This document shows positions 12,805 to 25,609 of a stretch of DNA of 32,500 bases, piece by piece. The DNA is from Glandiceps talaboti. Lineage: Eukaryota; Hemichordata; Enteropneusta; Spengelidae. Each line of letters begins with the position of its first letter. The stretch's first letter is position 1. The translations under genes were made by a program, and so were the position numbers. The stretch lies in NCBI RefSeq assembly GCF_964340395.1, contig NC_135571.1:7727953-7760452 (forward strand), read 5' to 3'. The notes below the pieces were generated by a model, which had not been told where the DNA came from, did no database searches, and was given only the letters and a program-made list of their open reading frames with translations.

Positions 12805-13158
12805 TTGTTTGTCTGTTTGTCTGTCTGTCTGTCTACGCTTGTGTGTGTGTCTGTGTTCACATATTACACACTTTAGTCTGTCTGTCTGTCTGGCTGTCTG
12901 TCTGTCTGTCCACGCTTGTTTGTGTTTGCGTTCACGTGTTACATCCTTTAATATATTTCAGATATAAATACAACATTGAAAAGATTATACAACGTAAATA
13001 TACAGTATAATAATGAATACATACAGACCCTTTATAAATTCTTTACGTGTATTTACCTCCAGATTCAAAGCATCCTTCGGCGTAATCCCTACTATTGTCT
13101 ATAAACCAGCTTTGGACAAATGCGGTTATTTCTCAAAATTTATTGTCAACCGACGTAC
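12258..13158 (-). pseudogene. LU-2: degraded Ly6/uPAR-domain gene, two 3' exons remain
   Basis: Two minus-strand exons match the third and fourth exons of LU-3 and LU-4. Exon 13057-13158 follows a good acceptor (cctctttcag) and reads VRRLTINFEK, but then hits TAA. One base out of frame it resumes ITAFVQSW and ends AEGCFESG before gtaaat. Its length is 102, against 103 in LU-3, consistent with a 1-base deletion. The usual RGC reads QSW and another middle cysteine is gone. The last exon, 12258-12397, encodes FQCCDTYNCN and a hydrophobic end, FHFTISLIV, then stop; it also lacks the cysteine before CC. No signal-peptide or CxxC exon is visible upstream, where a LINE and an AAAAT array lie. A weaker acceptor at 13131 would avoid the frameshift, so an altered live gene is not excluded. 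Confidence 0.6.
12616..12911. repeat. (CA)n and (GTCT)n microsatellites in the LU-2 intron
   Basis: CA repeats lie at about 12616-12680 and GTCT/GTTT repeats at about 12761-12835 and 12877-12911. A GCTTGTGTGTG-like unit after each GTCT block suggests the second block arose by local duplication. Confidence 0.9.
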
Positions 13159-13375
13159 CTGAAAGAGGCCACCTCAGGTAAAAACGTATATTCTATAATT
13201 TCTATACCATACATAAATCAGTTAGAATGCGTTCGAACAGCAACTACGGGTTTTATACCCAAGTTGTCATACGTCATAACATCTGCTAGTATACGTCATT
13301 GCTTAATGCTTGCAGTTGAGGACATATTTATTTTATTCCCCAATTTTTTTCAACTGTAACTGGAAATACCCATGA

Positions 13376-14080
13376 CTTAAAATGATATGGCACTTGTAGG
13401 CCTCCTGTTGAAACAACTATCTCTAAGTGAACATATTTATTTTGATCATGTAGCAACCCTGCAAGACTGGTGTAAGTCAAGTTTACTGGAAATGAACGTG
13501 ACTAAAACTAAGGAACTATTAGAAAATGACAAAAGTAGTGTCACATTTGAACCGGCTTTATTGAACGGTCAGTCTGTACAAATCATTGAGTGTTTCAAAT
13601 ATCTAGGTTTGCAATTGGATCAAAAGCTAAATTTCACTGAAAACACTAACTGTATTGCTAAGAAGGCCATGCAGCGTATGTTTTTACTGAGGAGGCTACG
13701 GAGTTTTGACGTTTGTCAAAATGTTCTTGAAGAGGTATACACAAGAGCCTTCAAAAAGTGTGCTAACTTTTAACATTACAGTGTGGTGTGGCAACTTGAG
13801 TGTTAAAAATAGAACTAAACTGGCACGAGTTGTAAATTTGGCCGGGAAAATAAGTCAGCACTATGACCTCTACAAACTCTCCGTCCACAGGAAAGCCCAA
13901 GTAATTGTTAGTGATATCTCATATCCTTTGTACTCGCAGTTTGATTTGTTACCTTCAGGAAGACGATAAAGAGTACCTTTAACTTGAAAATTATGTTAGG
14001 ACTTCTACGGTACGAGCAGAGACACATTCCTTTTTTGTACAAAACGAAATATATATCCATACATCTCATTAAAGAATGGG
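13376..14080 (+). mobile_element. 5'-truncated LINE: C-terminal half of a CR1/Rex1-like reverse transcriptase, frameshifted
   Basis: The plus strand opens at a remnant of the catalytic YADD box (NDMALVGLL, preceded by a stop) and continues with WCKSSLLEMNVTKTKELL, FKYLGLQLDQKLNF, and AMQRMFLLRRLRSF.VCQNVLEEVYTRAFKK. A frameshift near 13755-13770 moves to LTFNITVWCGNLSVKNRTKL and FDLLPSGRR, then a stop at 13968 and the trace R.ETHSFFVQNE. This order (DWC, KTKE, FKYLG, LRRLRSF, ITVWxGNLSxKN, LLPSGRR) is the C-terminal reverse-transcriptase tail of CR1/Rex1-type LINEs. Stops and frameshift show it is dead; loss of the 5' part is typical of target-primed insertion. It lies just upstream of the surviving LU-2 exons. 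Confidence 0.85.
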
Positions 14081-14572
14081 GCCAGAAAGGCTATCACAGT
14101 TATTTCCAACTGCAATGCAGGTTGTGACTTGAATCCATCCATCGTGCCACGTCATCGACCGGATACTGAGTTGACCGTGGGAAGTAGAGATATCGTGAGC
14201 ACTGGGATTCGGTCATGCTAAATGTGAAAGTAGGTCGATCGCTGTTCGTCCAACCTCAGTCCAACCAGAGGTTCGGCGTCACTCTCATAATATTCTGTCG
14301 CTCTCATATTTCAAGATGGATGGGTTGGGGGGAGGCTAGAGCACGGTCTGTTGAGTAACATGACCCTCTCGTTACAATTTTCTAAAATGTGGCCCTCCCT
14401 AAACTTCCTTTCTCTAAAACATACACCCCACCCTACATATATTTCAAACACATTGATGTAAAATGCTGTCAGGCGTGAAGATCGAAGGACACGATTCCCA
14501 CAATCAATGGCAAGGACTAGATCAACATCGCTGGCGAAGGCGAGATACAGATAGCACAATGTGTATGATACA
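14081..14572. other. Spacer between LINE and AAAAT array, nothing recognised
   Basis: Mixed sequence without a supported gene. The minus-strand open frame over 14311-14570 is largely an extension of the repeat frame and shows no known domain. Confidence 0.5.
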
Positions 14573-14803
14573 GTAAAATAAAATAAAATAAAATAAAATA
14601 AAATAAAATAAAATAAAATAAAATAAAATAAAATAAAATAAAATAAAATAAAATAAAATAAAATAAAATAAAATAAAATAAAATAAAATAAAATAAAATA
14701 AAATAAAATAAAATAAAATAAAATAAAATAAAATAAAATAAAATAAAATAAAATAAAATAAAATAAAATAAAATAAAATAAAATAAAACAAAACAAAATA
14801 AAG
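14573..14803. repeat. (AAAAT)n pentanucleotide array
   Basis: About 44 AAAAT/TAAAA units with almost no interruption, degenerating to AAAAC at the right edge. Minus-strand reading gives periodic FYFIL, a repeat artefact. Such uniformity implies a young or actively homogenised array. Confidence 0.97.
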
Positions 14804-15139
14804 TAAAACAAGTTATAAGAAAGTTACTGTATTGCATCTTTTAAAGTAATAAACATGCCTGCAAAAATATACACACAACACAAGCAAAACGGGAGATGAA
14901 ACATTATGAGCATAATACATAAAAGTCGATAAATTAAAAAAAAATCCAAAATCCAGTTGAAAAATCATCCTTTTGAATAAAATATTCAGATCATTAAAAT
15001 GTGTAAAAAAAGAAAAGAAGAAGAAGTCATTTTTGTCCTAAGTAGAATAGCTCGAGGAATGGAACAATTTTAGAATAACAGTTGGTAGTGTGCAACCGGC
15101 TGCCTCGGCTAACGACTTGTATTGATCATAATTGCAGTC

Positions 15140-17093
15140 TTAAAGGTTCAAAAATCCACAGCAGGAACTTAATATCAACAAAGTCACCAATATCTTCATG
15201 TCAACTTGCAACAATGTTGCCTTGTTTCCATAGTTACAGAAATTGCTGTCACAACACTCCGTGCATTCTCTATATTCTGCAACGAAGAGAACAAACAGGC
15301 AAATGGATAAACAGTCAATAAAAATACTGAAATTAGACATGGAGGTTTTTTCATTAAATATGGTTATTTACGAAATACCAATATTTCCATGTATGTCCCA
15401 GCAATTTAATGTTAGACTTTATTGATGATAGACTGTTGGGAGTGAATGGTGCGGAGGAGGTGGGCTAGGAGTACAAAGCCATTTTATATCAATTAAATCA
15501 CAGTGTGCTAATGACCTGACATGACAAGTAAATCAGAGGAGGGGTGGGATGGGTGGGGGGTGGGGGATTTTCAAAACTGCTTGATCATAGAAGTATATAA
15601 CTGCACGCCTTATTTTAACGTGAAATGAAATATATTTGTAACTCTTAAGAGCTAAAATTTTGTGTCTGTCTTAGTTTAGCGATAGCTTGTTTTCCCTGGT
15701 TGTAACTTACTTAAAGGTTTGTCTTCATTTATTTTACACCCATTTTCACATTCTTCTATGCAACCTCGCTGGAAGGCCATGACCTTTCCATCTATTCGTT
15801 CAATGCGAGTGACCTACGGAAACGTGGACATAAAAATACAGGTTGATAATAATAGCGCTAGATAGCATATAGCGATTTCAGCACGTGTGATAGTTAATTG
15901 CACATTTCGTATTGTAGATGTGTTGCTTTAGTCTCGGTTACCCAGACTCTCACCGCTGAGGGCTCTTCTACGAGACTACCTAGACGAGAGTATGGGGAAA
16001 CCACGTTTCAACTACCCACACCGCACCGGGAGTTTCACAGTACATGTCTTCCAAGCCATAAAAATGGGCTTACGAGGCCTATTTGTTGTAATATAGATGA
16101 TTGCGTCACTCGCCTGACAAGTGATACCTTGTCGCGAAAGTACCTTTTAGCCTACAATGTTGGACGTGAAGTATTCCCCAGCATGCACTGCTCTAGATAG
16201 CTAGAAGCTACTTCCTGCGCGGGCGAGTTGGAATCTCGCTTGGGGAGCTCTATAGTAGGCAGAGCCCCCAATTATAGGTTGGCACCAGGGTTTTTAATTA
16301 TAAAGCATTGTAAGCACAGCGTTGGAAAGCATTATATTCAGTCTACCGCTATTATGTGCCTAACTAATGAGTGAAACGCCACACCAACTGCAACCAGTAA
16401 CACTTCGTATATAATACTGTATACTACAGAGTCATCTAGAAATGTTACTTACAAAACAATGTGTAGGATACATTATCATAGGACATCCACCCCTGTAGCC
16501 TGGTATTTCGTCGAAACCTTTTTGACAGCTCCAAGACGCACCTGCTCGTTCCATACACGAATAACAGTTCAGACCATGGGCCGTATAGAAACTGCAAACT
16601 TCATAAAAATAAGAGAGTTGTTATTTTTAATTAATAATTAATTGCTTCCTTTATCGATTTTTAAACAATTCCTGCTAACCAAATTATGTGGATAATTTGT
16701 GTTCACCCCTGTATGCATGTATGTATGTATGTATGTATGTATGTATGTATGAATGTATGTATGTATGTATGTATGTATGTATGTATGTATGTATTCATGT
16801 ATGTATGTATATGTAAACACAGCCGTAAGGCTAGGCGGAGTTTGAAACATTAATTGACAATATCCTAAGTAACGCATGCAAAATGAAAAGACTGGCAATA
16901 TGGATATTTTTTTGGATATTTTGTAGTTGGTAGGTAAGGTAGCTGGGTTAGCATAGTTACAGGAAACATGTTAATATTACAATTCTTAAATAAACACACT
17001 ATCGTAATAGCCTAAATAGTGTAATAATTGTACTTACCAAACAATACTATAACAATACTAGCCTGCATAGCTGGACGTTTGTGTAAACTATAT
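15140..17093 (-). CDS. LU-3: GPI-type Ly6/uPAR-domain protein, complete (138 aa)
   Basis: Four minus-strand coding exons: 17038-17068, 16453-16598, 15711-15813 and 15140-15276, with GT-AG introns in phases 1, 0, 1. An acceptor (atattttcag) at 17094 implies a non-coding exon further upstream. The protein starts with the signal peptide MQASIVIVLFVCSFYTAHG, then LNCYSC, a long loop to THCF, FQRGCIEECENGC, and ECTECCDSNFCN, the LU-domain signature. The C-terminus MKILVTLLILSSCC.FLNL is a hydrophobic tail of GPI-signal type, so cell-surface anchoring is likely. Exon 2 (146 bp) and the last exon (137 bp) have exactly the lengths found in LU-4, its nearest relative here. The exon-2 acceptor atgaag is weak but is the one that keeps frame. 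I see no AATAAA close downstream. Function is unknown. Confidence 0.88.
15923..16290. mobile_element. Copy of the TCTCGGTTACCC repeat family (long form)
   Basis: It begins AGTCTCGGTTACCCAGACTC followed by TCACCGCTGAGGG and CTACGAGAC, closely matching the left end of the hairpin element at 31244-31362. A later block, AGCCTACAATGTTGGACGTG...GTTGGAATCTC, recurs in diverged form at about 26072-26152. I do not see the inverted right end, so the right boundary near 16290 is a guess. It lies in LU-3 intron 2 and carries no gene. Confidence 0.6.
16711..16811. repeat. (TGTA)n microsatellite in LU-3 intron 1
   Basis: About 23 ATGT units with two ATGA/ATTC interruptions. Confidence 0.95.
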
Positions 17094-19101
17094 CTGAAAA
17101 TATAAGTTTTATGTTGAAGATTAGATGTGTCAGGTAACATTAATTCAAATATAAAGATACTAACAAAAAGATTCTATGTGATAATATATAGAGATACTTT
17201 AATTAAGAACTTGTCTTTTTTTGTTCTTGAGCTACTGTACAAATAGTGGGTAGTTATATCAAAGATGGTCACCATTCGGTTGGATGTGATACAAGCATGC
17301 ATGTATGTATATCCCATGTTTTGTGTCACCTTTGTGCAAGGTTTGAATGTACTTAATCACATTTGAATACCACAAAGTGTGTACACATACACAGTGTGAA
17401 AGAAGTAGCCATTCTGGACAGAGCCCATTGTAATGGCCTTGCCGTTCGGGAGATAAATTTATTTATGATACAAACAACCCAACGTGAATGTAGTACACCT
17501 GTGACCTCTAACTGTTTAATGTTTAACAGATGAAGAATGAAAAAGGTCACCTTTATCTACACAGTTCTGTTGAATTTTTGCCACGGGGACGTCACTAGTT
17601 GACAAATCTGAGGGTTTTTAATTCTTGATTAATTTGATATGCCGTCAAGAACAAGCTTTCATTACGCCTCACGCAAACCAGGTCGAATGAGTTCTAATTG
17701 TACACAATATAGGTGTAAAGCCCTTGTCGTTCAACGTCACCACAGTTCGAGTTATACGTCACTGGTTCTGCGGTCCTCGAAATGTGAATACAAACGTTGG
17801 AAATTGCCATTATTTTTCCCGATCTTTTCATAAATTATGCTGGGTGAGGTATACATATATTAGTCCCCTATTTCTTTCTATATTCAGCAGGGAAATACTC
17901 ATGTGTTAAAGTATGTCGTAGCGACATGCCCCCCCCCCCCCACTGGCCAGGGTCACTCACTGGTATTTTCGAACAAATACGAATATGGGGGCATAATATA
18001 CGTACTGATTTTAAGAACACTGTGGTGGTGTCACAACCATGTACATATAACAAAAATTCATAGATAGTAGTATCACGTGACTCGTTAAATTTTGACAAGT
18101 ATGTTTTATCTGTGTAGTCAGTCTCTCACTAAATAAATACGCACGATTCAAACATGTGTACGACTGCAAGGTGGGTGCACATGTAAACACCAAGCAGTTT
18201 CATACAAGTTGTTGTATATAGACTTCCAAAACTTTAAACCATTTTTTGAAAGCGTGTTAGAAATATCGACGATATATCACCCACCTGTGTGATGTTACCT
18301 GTGACCTATTCCTGTTGTGGAATTCAACGAGTAAAATGCGTTGTGACTGACGCAGACATGTACGATTATCATTAGATGTCAGTTCCTACCATATCTGTTA
18401 AATTTTAATTTAGAAAGGTCATCCTCATGTGTTAATGGTTGTATGAACGTACTTCAATAACATCCACCAACATAGACTAAACATGTGTCTTTAATAGTAA
18501 TTTATAACTATTGTCAAGCTATAGTACACGCGGCACAGGCGGGGGGGGGCACATGCGATAGTACGGGAGGATCAACCCGAAAGGGACCCTTATACTGCCC
18601 TCAGGTGATAAGAAAGGGTGTACTTTAACTGTTAAATTAAACTTAAAACAGAGTTATTCTTTAAAGGTGGTTAAAGATAAATTAATGTGAGTTCTCTTCC
18701 TCCATTTATATATATCAAAAATAATTGTAACCATATTGAATTCCACGTTAGACAGTCTTTCAAAACAAATCGAACAACAAACCGAAGATCAAGTCTACAC
18801 AAAACCCATTTGTACGATTATCTATGGAGTCGCCCCACCTCACCAAACCCCACGAGACGGTTAATTAGCCAATGAATGTTTGCTGAGGATATGAAATGAA
18901 CGTTACAAGGATAGTCTGACAAAAATCATTTCGTTACGAACGTTTCTTTGACATTTGAAATACTTGACAAAAGATCAACAAATGGATGCCTGCTAAATGA
19001 TTATTCAATGCAATTTCGACACTTATTAGAATATTATAATGAGAGTAAGACTAGTGTGGAGAGGGTGTTAGAGAAAGAGTAGAGTGGGGAGGGGGATAGG
19101 A

Positions 19102-19104
<3 letters not shown>
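17094..19104. other. Intergenic region between divergent LU-3 and the modular gene
   Basis: The two genes point away from each other, so their promoters should lie here. I find no clear TATA box or non-coding exon that I can defend. Poly-C (about 17931-17941) and poly-G (18541-18549) runs are present. Short open frames have no domain signature. Confidence 0.45.

Positions 19105-19180
<76 letters not shown>
19105..19180. repeat. (TA)n tract directly before the proposed start codon
   Basis: About 38 TA units end three bases before the ATG assigned to the modular gene, so it would lie in the 5' UTR or core promoter of that gene. Confidence 0.95.
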
Positions 19181-19182
<2 letters not shown>

Positions 19183-19183
19183 C

Positions 19184-19214
19184 ATGGTACTCGTCTCCCT
19201 CATAATTGTATTAG
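19184..19214 (+). other. Proposed signal-peptide exon of the modular gene
   Basis: ATG in a strong context (A at -3, G at +4) opens [10 protein letters not shown] and ends in phase 1, exactly as the first exons of LU-1, LU-3 and LU-4 do. Joined to the next exon it reads [15 protein letters not shown]. The donor is the weak gttaat and the hydrophobic core is short, so this is the least certain exon of the model. Confidence 0.5.
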
Positions 19215-22200
19215 GTTAATATAAGACAATCTCAAATTGAGGTGAACCCAAGTGTGATTTGACACCCCCCCCCCCCCAGCTCGAAAACACTAAACGTTCC
19301 CCGACTACACCCGGAAGTTCACGGGTAACTTCTACTGGAACAACAATGTATTCTAGAAATCCTTACATTCACTCCACTTGTTCTTTTTAAGGTAACCTCC
19401 TTGATAAAGGTGAAGAACCACGTTTTTGTAATGAATTGAAGGCAATGTTAGAATCCGAACCACGAGCAGCAGACAGCCAACCGCTAGCCGGCTTAGATCT
19501 AAACTGCGAAGCAGACGGGCGTTTCAAAGATATGCAATGCATGTATGATATATGCGGATGCTTCACACCATATGGTCATGTAATAGCAAGAACATTCACT
19601 CCCCCAAACAGAGATCCACCTGACTGCAAAGGTAGGTTTCATCCTCTCTTGTCTGTTTTTCAGAGTTTTAAATTTCAAAAACCCGAATACTATGTCATCG
19701 TTAATAATCTCCTTATATTTGACTTACTTAGTCATGCAAATATTATTGATTATTATGCAAATTGCGCAATTCATGTCGACTGATTCACATTCACAGGTGC
19801 AAAACATTACATGAATATTTGTTGGTTATAAAGTTATATGTAATTGTTATCACATAGGTTTAAAACCAGGACAGTGCCCACTGGATAGATCTGATGATTC
19901 ATGTGATAACTATGATTATAAGTGCGGAAATGATGCCGAGTGTCCGTCTGATATGAAATGCTGTGATAGAGGCTGTGGAAAGACATGTGTGAAACCCGTA
20001 CAAGGTAACCTTATCTATATTACCACTATAAGCACAAACTGGGGAATTTTGTTTAAACTGTCACTTTTTTAACAAGCGACACCAATTTAGATCATGTGCC
20101 TCTGAAATAAAAACCTTAAACTTCTGCTGTTAATTTGCTGTTGAAACTGAAATACAACCTCCCTCCCCACTTAAAACCAAGAAACAAAACTCTCACTGGT
20201 CACACACTGCATATTTGTGAATAACAGTCAAAATCGGAATGCAAATTAATCCATTTATATCGAATACTATACACCAAATATACTATAAGTAAAGAAAAGA
20301 ATATTGACTTCCTTGAAAACAAGACGATGTATCCCATAATTTCCTCCCTTCATTTCAAAGGACCAGGAACAAGCATTTACATGGCAAATTTGTAAAAATT
20401 TTAGAAATCTGATTATAAGGAAAATCGTCCACGTGGAGCATTTCATATCAATGTTTTGAATGCCGGATAGGAAGGAAACACAGGAAATTTATCATCTGAC
20501 AACATTTGGAAATTGGAAGCGAACCAAAATTTACCATTTATTTTGGAACATCAGTAAGAATCGATGACCGCTTGTATGAGCCTCGCTTTCACCAATATTT
20601 AAGCTTTAATATATTTCCACCTATATTTATACCCTGATTTCCGCCCATAATCACTGAGATGAGTTTTCATTAATATTAACTACGAAATTACAAACGAAAA
20701 ATTATATATGATTACATATGGAAATATCATGTATCCTAAATGGATAGTAATCAGGCTTTACCGGAAAGTGTTTAATTGTATGATGGACTTCTTGGGAGAC
20801 AAGTGTTTATATACTTAAAGAACTATCCAGTATAAATAAAGATTATTGATTATTATTATAATGTTTTGTAACCTTGTAAAAATATCCAATGGTCTTCTTA
20901 CAGAATGTTATCCTTCAGAATTTGCCTGTTCAGATGGATTGACTTGTGTTGCTGGGTTTTACATCTGTGATGGATATCCTGATTGTCCTAATGGTGAAGA
21001 CGAATTCTTTTGTAGTAAGCCTCATCTAGTTTTCATTAATGGCCAGTAGTAAACTAATTAAGGCAGTGTGTGCTTAGGAAACCAAACTTTTAGATTGTTG
21101 CTCTCTCTCTCTATATATATAACACATAAAACAATACATAAAAACGATTTTCCTGATACAAAATCGTCTGCTACTGATTGATTTAGTTCAGAAAACTAAT
21201 TTAGTTTTTTAAGTTTGATTTACAGAAACTGAGAAAATGGCAAAAAACCTACAATTGACATTTACAAACTGATCCAACATGGCCGCCAGTAATACTATGT
21301 TAACTCTTGGAAAATAACGAATTGGCGATTTCATTTTTAAAAAACAAAACAAAAACAAAACAAGATGGTGAAATTAGTTACAGTGGTGAATTCTACTTTC
21401 AATGTGCAACCAGCTCTAAGCAGAAATAATCAATTTGTTTACCCCAAATAAATATACTAGTGGGTAAATGGGGAGTCAGGAAATAGGTTGCAGCTAGTCT
21501 GGGCCTGTCCACTCATATATTTATATACAGAAATTCACAGCAAGGTACTCAATATGACTCAAAATATATAATGTATTTTATACACATGATTAAAATTACA
21601 AATATACAATTGATCAGTTATACTGCTCCAGTAGATGTTGTTTGAAGATTTGTTGAAGCGATTTTGATATTTGATATTTGGTATTTGGTATTCTATATTT
21701 TATATTTTATATTTTATATTTGATGTTTGATGTTTGATATTTGATATTTGATGTTTGATGTTTGATGTTTGATATTTGATTTGTTTGAAATTAGAATTGA
21801 CAACATGTTAGTAATACAGGTGATATCTAAATTTTAAAGAGGTCATAAACTAGGTGTGTGAACTTTTCTTATTTCAGGAGAACCACGATTTGAATGTGAA
21901 TTTGGAAGAATGGTACCACTGTCCGATAGATGCGATGGTATATTTAACTGTCTAAACGGAGCAGACGAGGCAGACTGTTGGACAGTAAACACGTGTGAGT
22001 GGAGTTGTTGTTCTTTTATTAAACGAGAAAGTGTACAATTTACAGGGCATGGTGTTTGAATCATCAAGACATACCTTTAGATTGGCTAGACAGACTAGTA
22101 AACATAATTGCAATTGTACATTACATTTCAAACCTGCATTGGCTGGAATTGGGACAATTCGTTCATCAAATAATCAAAGATACTTTCAGTAAGAATTAGT

Positions 22201-24505
22201 CAATCACTTATAAAGAAAAGACATTGTATATGTATTTAATATTATCTGTAGGTAGTGTAGTGACATGTGATTGGAATATACACAAAATCCGTTTTGTAAG
22301 TAATGTGTACTAACGAAGAAGATGGAGGCAGTAACACACGCACACACACACACATGCACGCACGCACGCACGCACGCACGAGCGGATGCACACAAGCGGA
22401 TACACACATACTTTTATGTACAATTTCATCTAGATATGATCACAGAACTTCAGTGATGGATGTCGATTTATGCACAACCATATCTTAAATATTGTTTTGA
22501 TAAATATTGAAAAGTTTCAAAAGTGTATTATATCAATATTGGTATTATGAAATTAAAGAAGACAATACTAATTATCAAACACTATGTTTCTCTATCAGTT
22601 GAATGTCCTTCTCACTTTAACACATCAATAATACCACAAGGATTTGTCTGTGATGCTATTCCTGATTGTCTTGATGAAAGCGATGAAGTGGATTGCCGTA
22701 AGTGTTTCTATTCATGGTTATAGGGGCTTAGGCTGGGTTTACACGTATTTGGGGTTAGTTTGTGCTGCATATTTAGACTTTGTTCGCAGTATTACTCTTA
22801 CCAAAGCACATTAAACGCCACTTGCAATTTAATGAACTCAAACCTGATGTTAAGATATAACTTACAAACTACCCGATGACGTAATTTATCATAATCATCA
22901 AAAAATGATCATGAAATTCCCACTATGCTATCATATCAACTGATCTAACAATGCCAAAAGACAATAGTTATGTTACAGAAGGGATGCATCATCATTAACA
23001 TTATACTGGAATGGGGTCTTATTTAAATATTGTCCATGAGTTAAAAAAAAACAACTCATAAATTCTGCTTGTGTATAATATAAACAAATGTCAACAGGAC
23101 TATTACTGTTCAATAAATGGTGACGTCATTTCTTTGTAAAGTAATTCTATTAGATTTACAATGAACGTTCTGAATGGGGGAACTGAACAATTTGAATAGT
23201 ATTGGCTGTGAGGCAAAATGTACAAAACTATTATATGAGACAAAGAATTGCACCTTGGTTGAAAAAATAGTTTAACATAAAATGAAAAATTTCACAATTC
23301 GAATATTTTTAGACAGCCCAACGATTGTGTGTACAAAATTATATTTGATTTGAATCAACCACTAAAGAAATATTGCCTAATTACCATTTGATTGATATCT
23401 AAATTTACATAATTAGCATATAATAATCATCTGTCTATTACACAATCAAATAGGTCTAAAAATTTCAAATGAATAAAAACCCGTTTTTGAGGAAATTGTG
23501 ACAAACAGACATACACATTCAAACCCCACCCCCCCCCCCCCACACACACACCTCTATAACATAACCTTCTCTTAAGGAGGGTCAAGTATGACAAATCATC
23601 AACATGGAACCCCATAACTGATAAATGTAGTAAATCATCGGTTTGGCATGACTTTCTTCCTGTAGCATATGACAAAGCTTATCTCCATGAATGCCCTAAT
23701 GGTAAATGTATACACAAAGCGGATATCTGTAATGGCTACAATGATTGTGATGATGGTAGTGATGAAGATGACTGTGGTGAGTATATCAAGTGTTGTGTGT
23801 GTGGCACAACTTTACATTTCCATTTTAAGGTCAGCTAAAGCAGTAAAAATCCAGTAGACTAAAATCATGTTGTCTTCTAATTTTGTATTCTGTATGGGTG
23901 AATATACGATTTCAGACAATAAAAGCAAGGCGTAAAACACATAAATGACTGTCTAACAACTTCAGGATAGCTTTTCATGTTTGTGCTTATTTAAAACAGC
24001 ACTATCTGCAACTGGGACATTTTTTCATCAAATAACCAATGCTATATTCACTCAATTTTGGTCAGTTACAAACATTAAAAAGAAACCGTTCCAGTTTCAA
24101 TGTGAAAAAAACAACACAGAAATCAAATTTGACGTTCACCCATTTTGACACTTGATAGAGTATATTGACTTTGTGTACGATGAGTATCATGCATGATATA
24201 ATTTTGGATACAGTCCCTCATGCTATCTTTCGCTAACAAAATGGAGATTCAAATGATGTATTGGAAGTGTACACAGTCATGGATAGCTTATGAATATGAC
24301 CTTTGCATGAAGATAGAAATGTGAGATTATTGTAATAGTGTCACTTAAAAACTGCGTGTTATATTACAGTTTTTAAGACCTGTGACAATGGAGAATTGGT
24401 ACCAGAGAAATATGTATGTGATGGGTTTGATAATTGTGGAGATAACTCAGATGAAATTGGCTGTGGTAAGCATTACACTTGACACCCTTCAATTTTGTCA
24501 TCATC

Positions 24506-24563
<58 letters not shown>

Positions 24564-25515
24564 TCATCCTCATCATCATCATCAACATCATCATCATCAT
24601 TGTCATCATCATCTTTTCTTTTCAAATGGAACATTTATTCGTATTTGCCCTATATACAATGGAGTGCAAAACTATGTACAAAAAAGGAGATGCAACAGAA
24701 TACTAATAAGTTGACTAAGTAAAAGTAAATTTTCCTCCTCCTCCTCCTCCTCCTCGGAGTCCTCATTGTCATCATCATCATCATCATCATCATCAGTTCA
24801 CTGCTACACAAAGTTGCTTCATATCATAGCGGGTCACTCATTCCATATATTCCACTCATATACCACCTAAGTGGTTAATTATGCAAATTATTCATACAAT
24901 GTGCAAATCCACGTCCATTACATGCCATAATTTATGCAAATTATGTCATTACATGTTCTAACATATCTTGAAAATATTACGTTATCTTCTTTTATCATGA
25001 TGCAACTACATCGTAACTTAGATTATTACATTTTTAATCATTATCTATGTATTGTGTTTTATATGAGTATGTATATTCTTCGATGCACATTACCCACAAT
25101 GCAATGTATTTGTTTAAGGTGTTTTGTCGTGCCAGGATACTCTATCAGCACAATGCAATGATGATGGACAATGTATAGATTTGTACAGTTTTTGTGACGG
25201 ATTTAACCATTGTACAGACCAAAGTGATGAACAGGACTGTCGTGAGTAAATGTTTGTACTTGCCCCGTCAATGGGTCTTATAGTTGTATATTTGTTTCCC
25301 TCATCGCCCTCTTCCACACCGTATAGCATAGTTATGGAAAAGATATGCCAGTTATGTCTTCCTTATCAAATTATGCAAATTTACGCAAATTGTTCATAAA
25401 TATGCAAGCCACATCCATTATATGCCAGCATTTATGATATATGGATGAATGGATGGATGGATGGATGGATGGGTGGATGGATGGATGGATGGATGGATGG
25501 ATGGATGGATGGATG

Positions 25516-25609
<94 letters not shown>

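Noticed and set aside
3666-12911. CRISPR array or direct-repeat immunity locus suggested by regular repeats
   Set aside because: Repeats are two- to seven-base microsatellites without spacers, in animal DNA with introns.
14311-14837. Minus-strand open frames with FYFIL repeats
   Set aside because: Translation of the AAAAT array; all frames stay open because the unit lacks stops on that strand.
17265-17338. Alternative signal-peptide exon MVTIRLDVIQ... ending before gtttga
   Set aside because: It lacks a clean hydrophobic core and has a poor donor; the exon at 19184 fits better.
18248-18376. Open frame with CCGIQRVKC, as a possible extra exon upstream of the TY1 exon
   Set aside because: No credible acceptor or donor in the phase-1 frame needed, and it ends in a stop.
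21995-22192. 65-codon plus frame after LDLa module 2
   Set aside because: Begins at the splice donor and runs through intron with no domain signature.
24382-24722. Poly-Gln, poly-Asn and poly-Thr open frames
   Set aside because: Shadow frames of the CAA/ATC repeats after LDLa exon 5.
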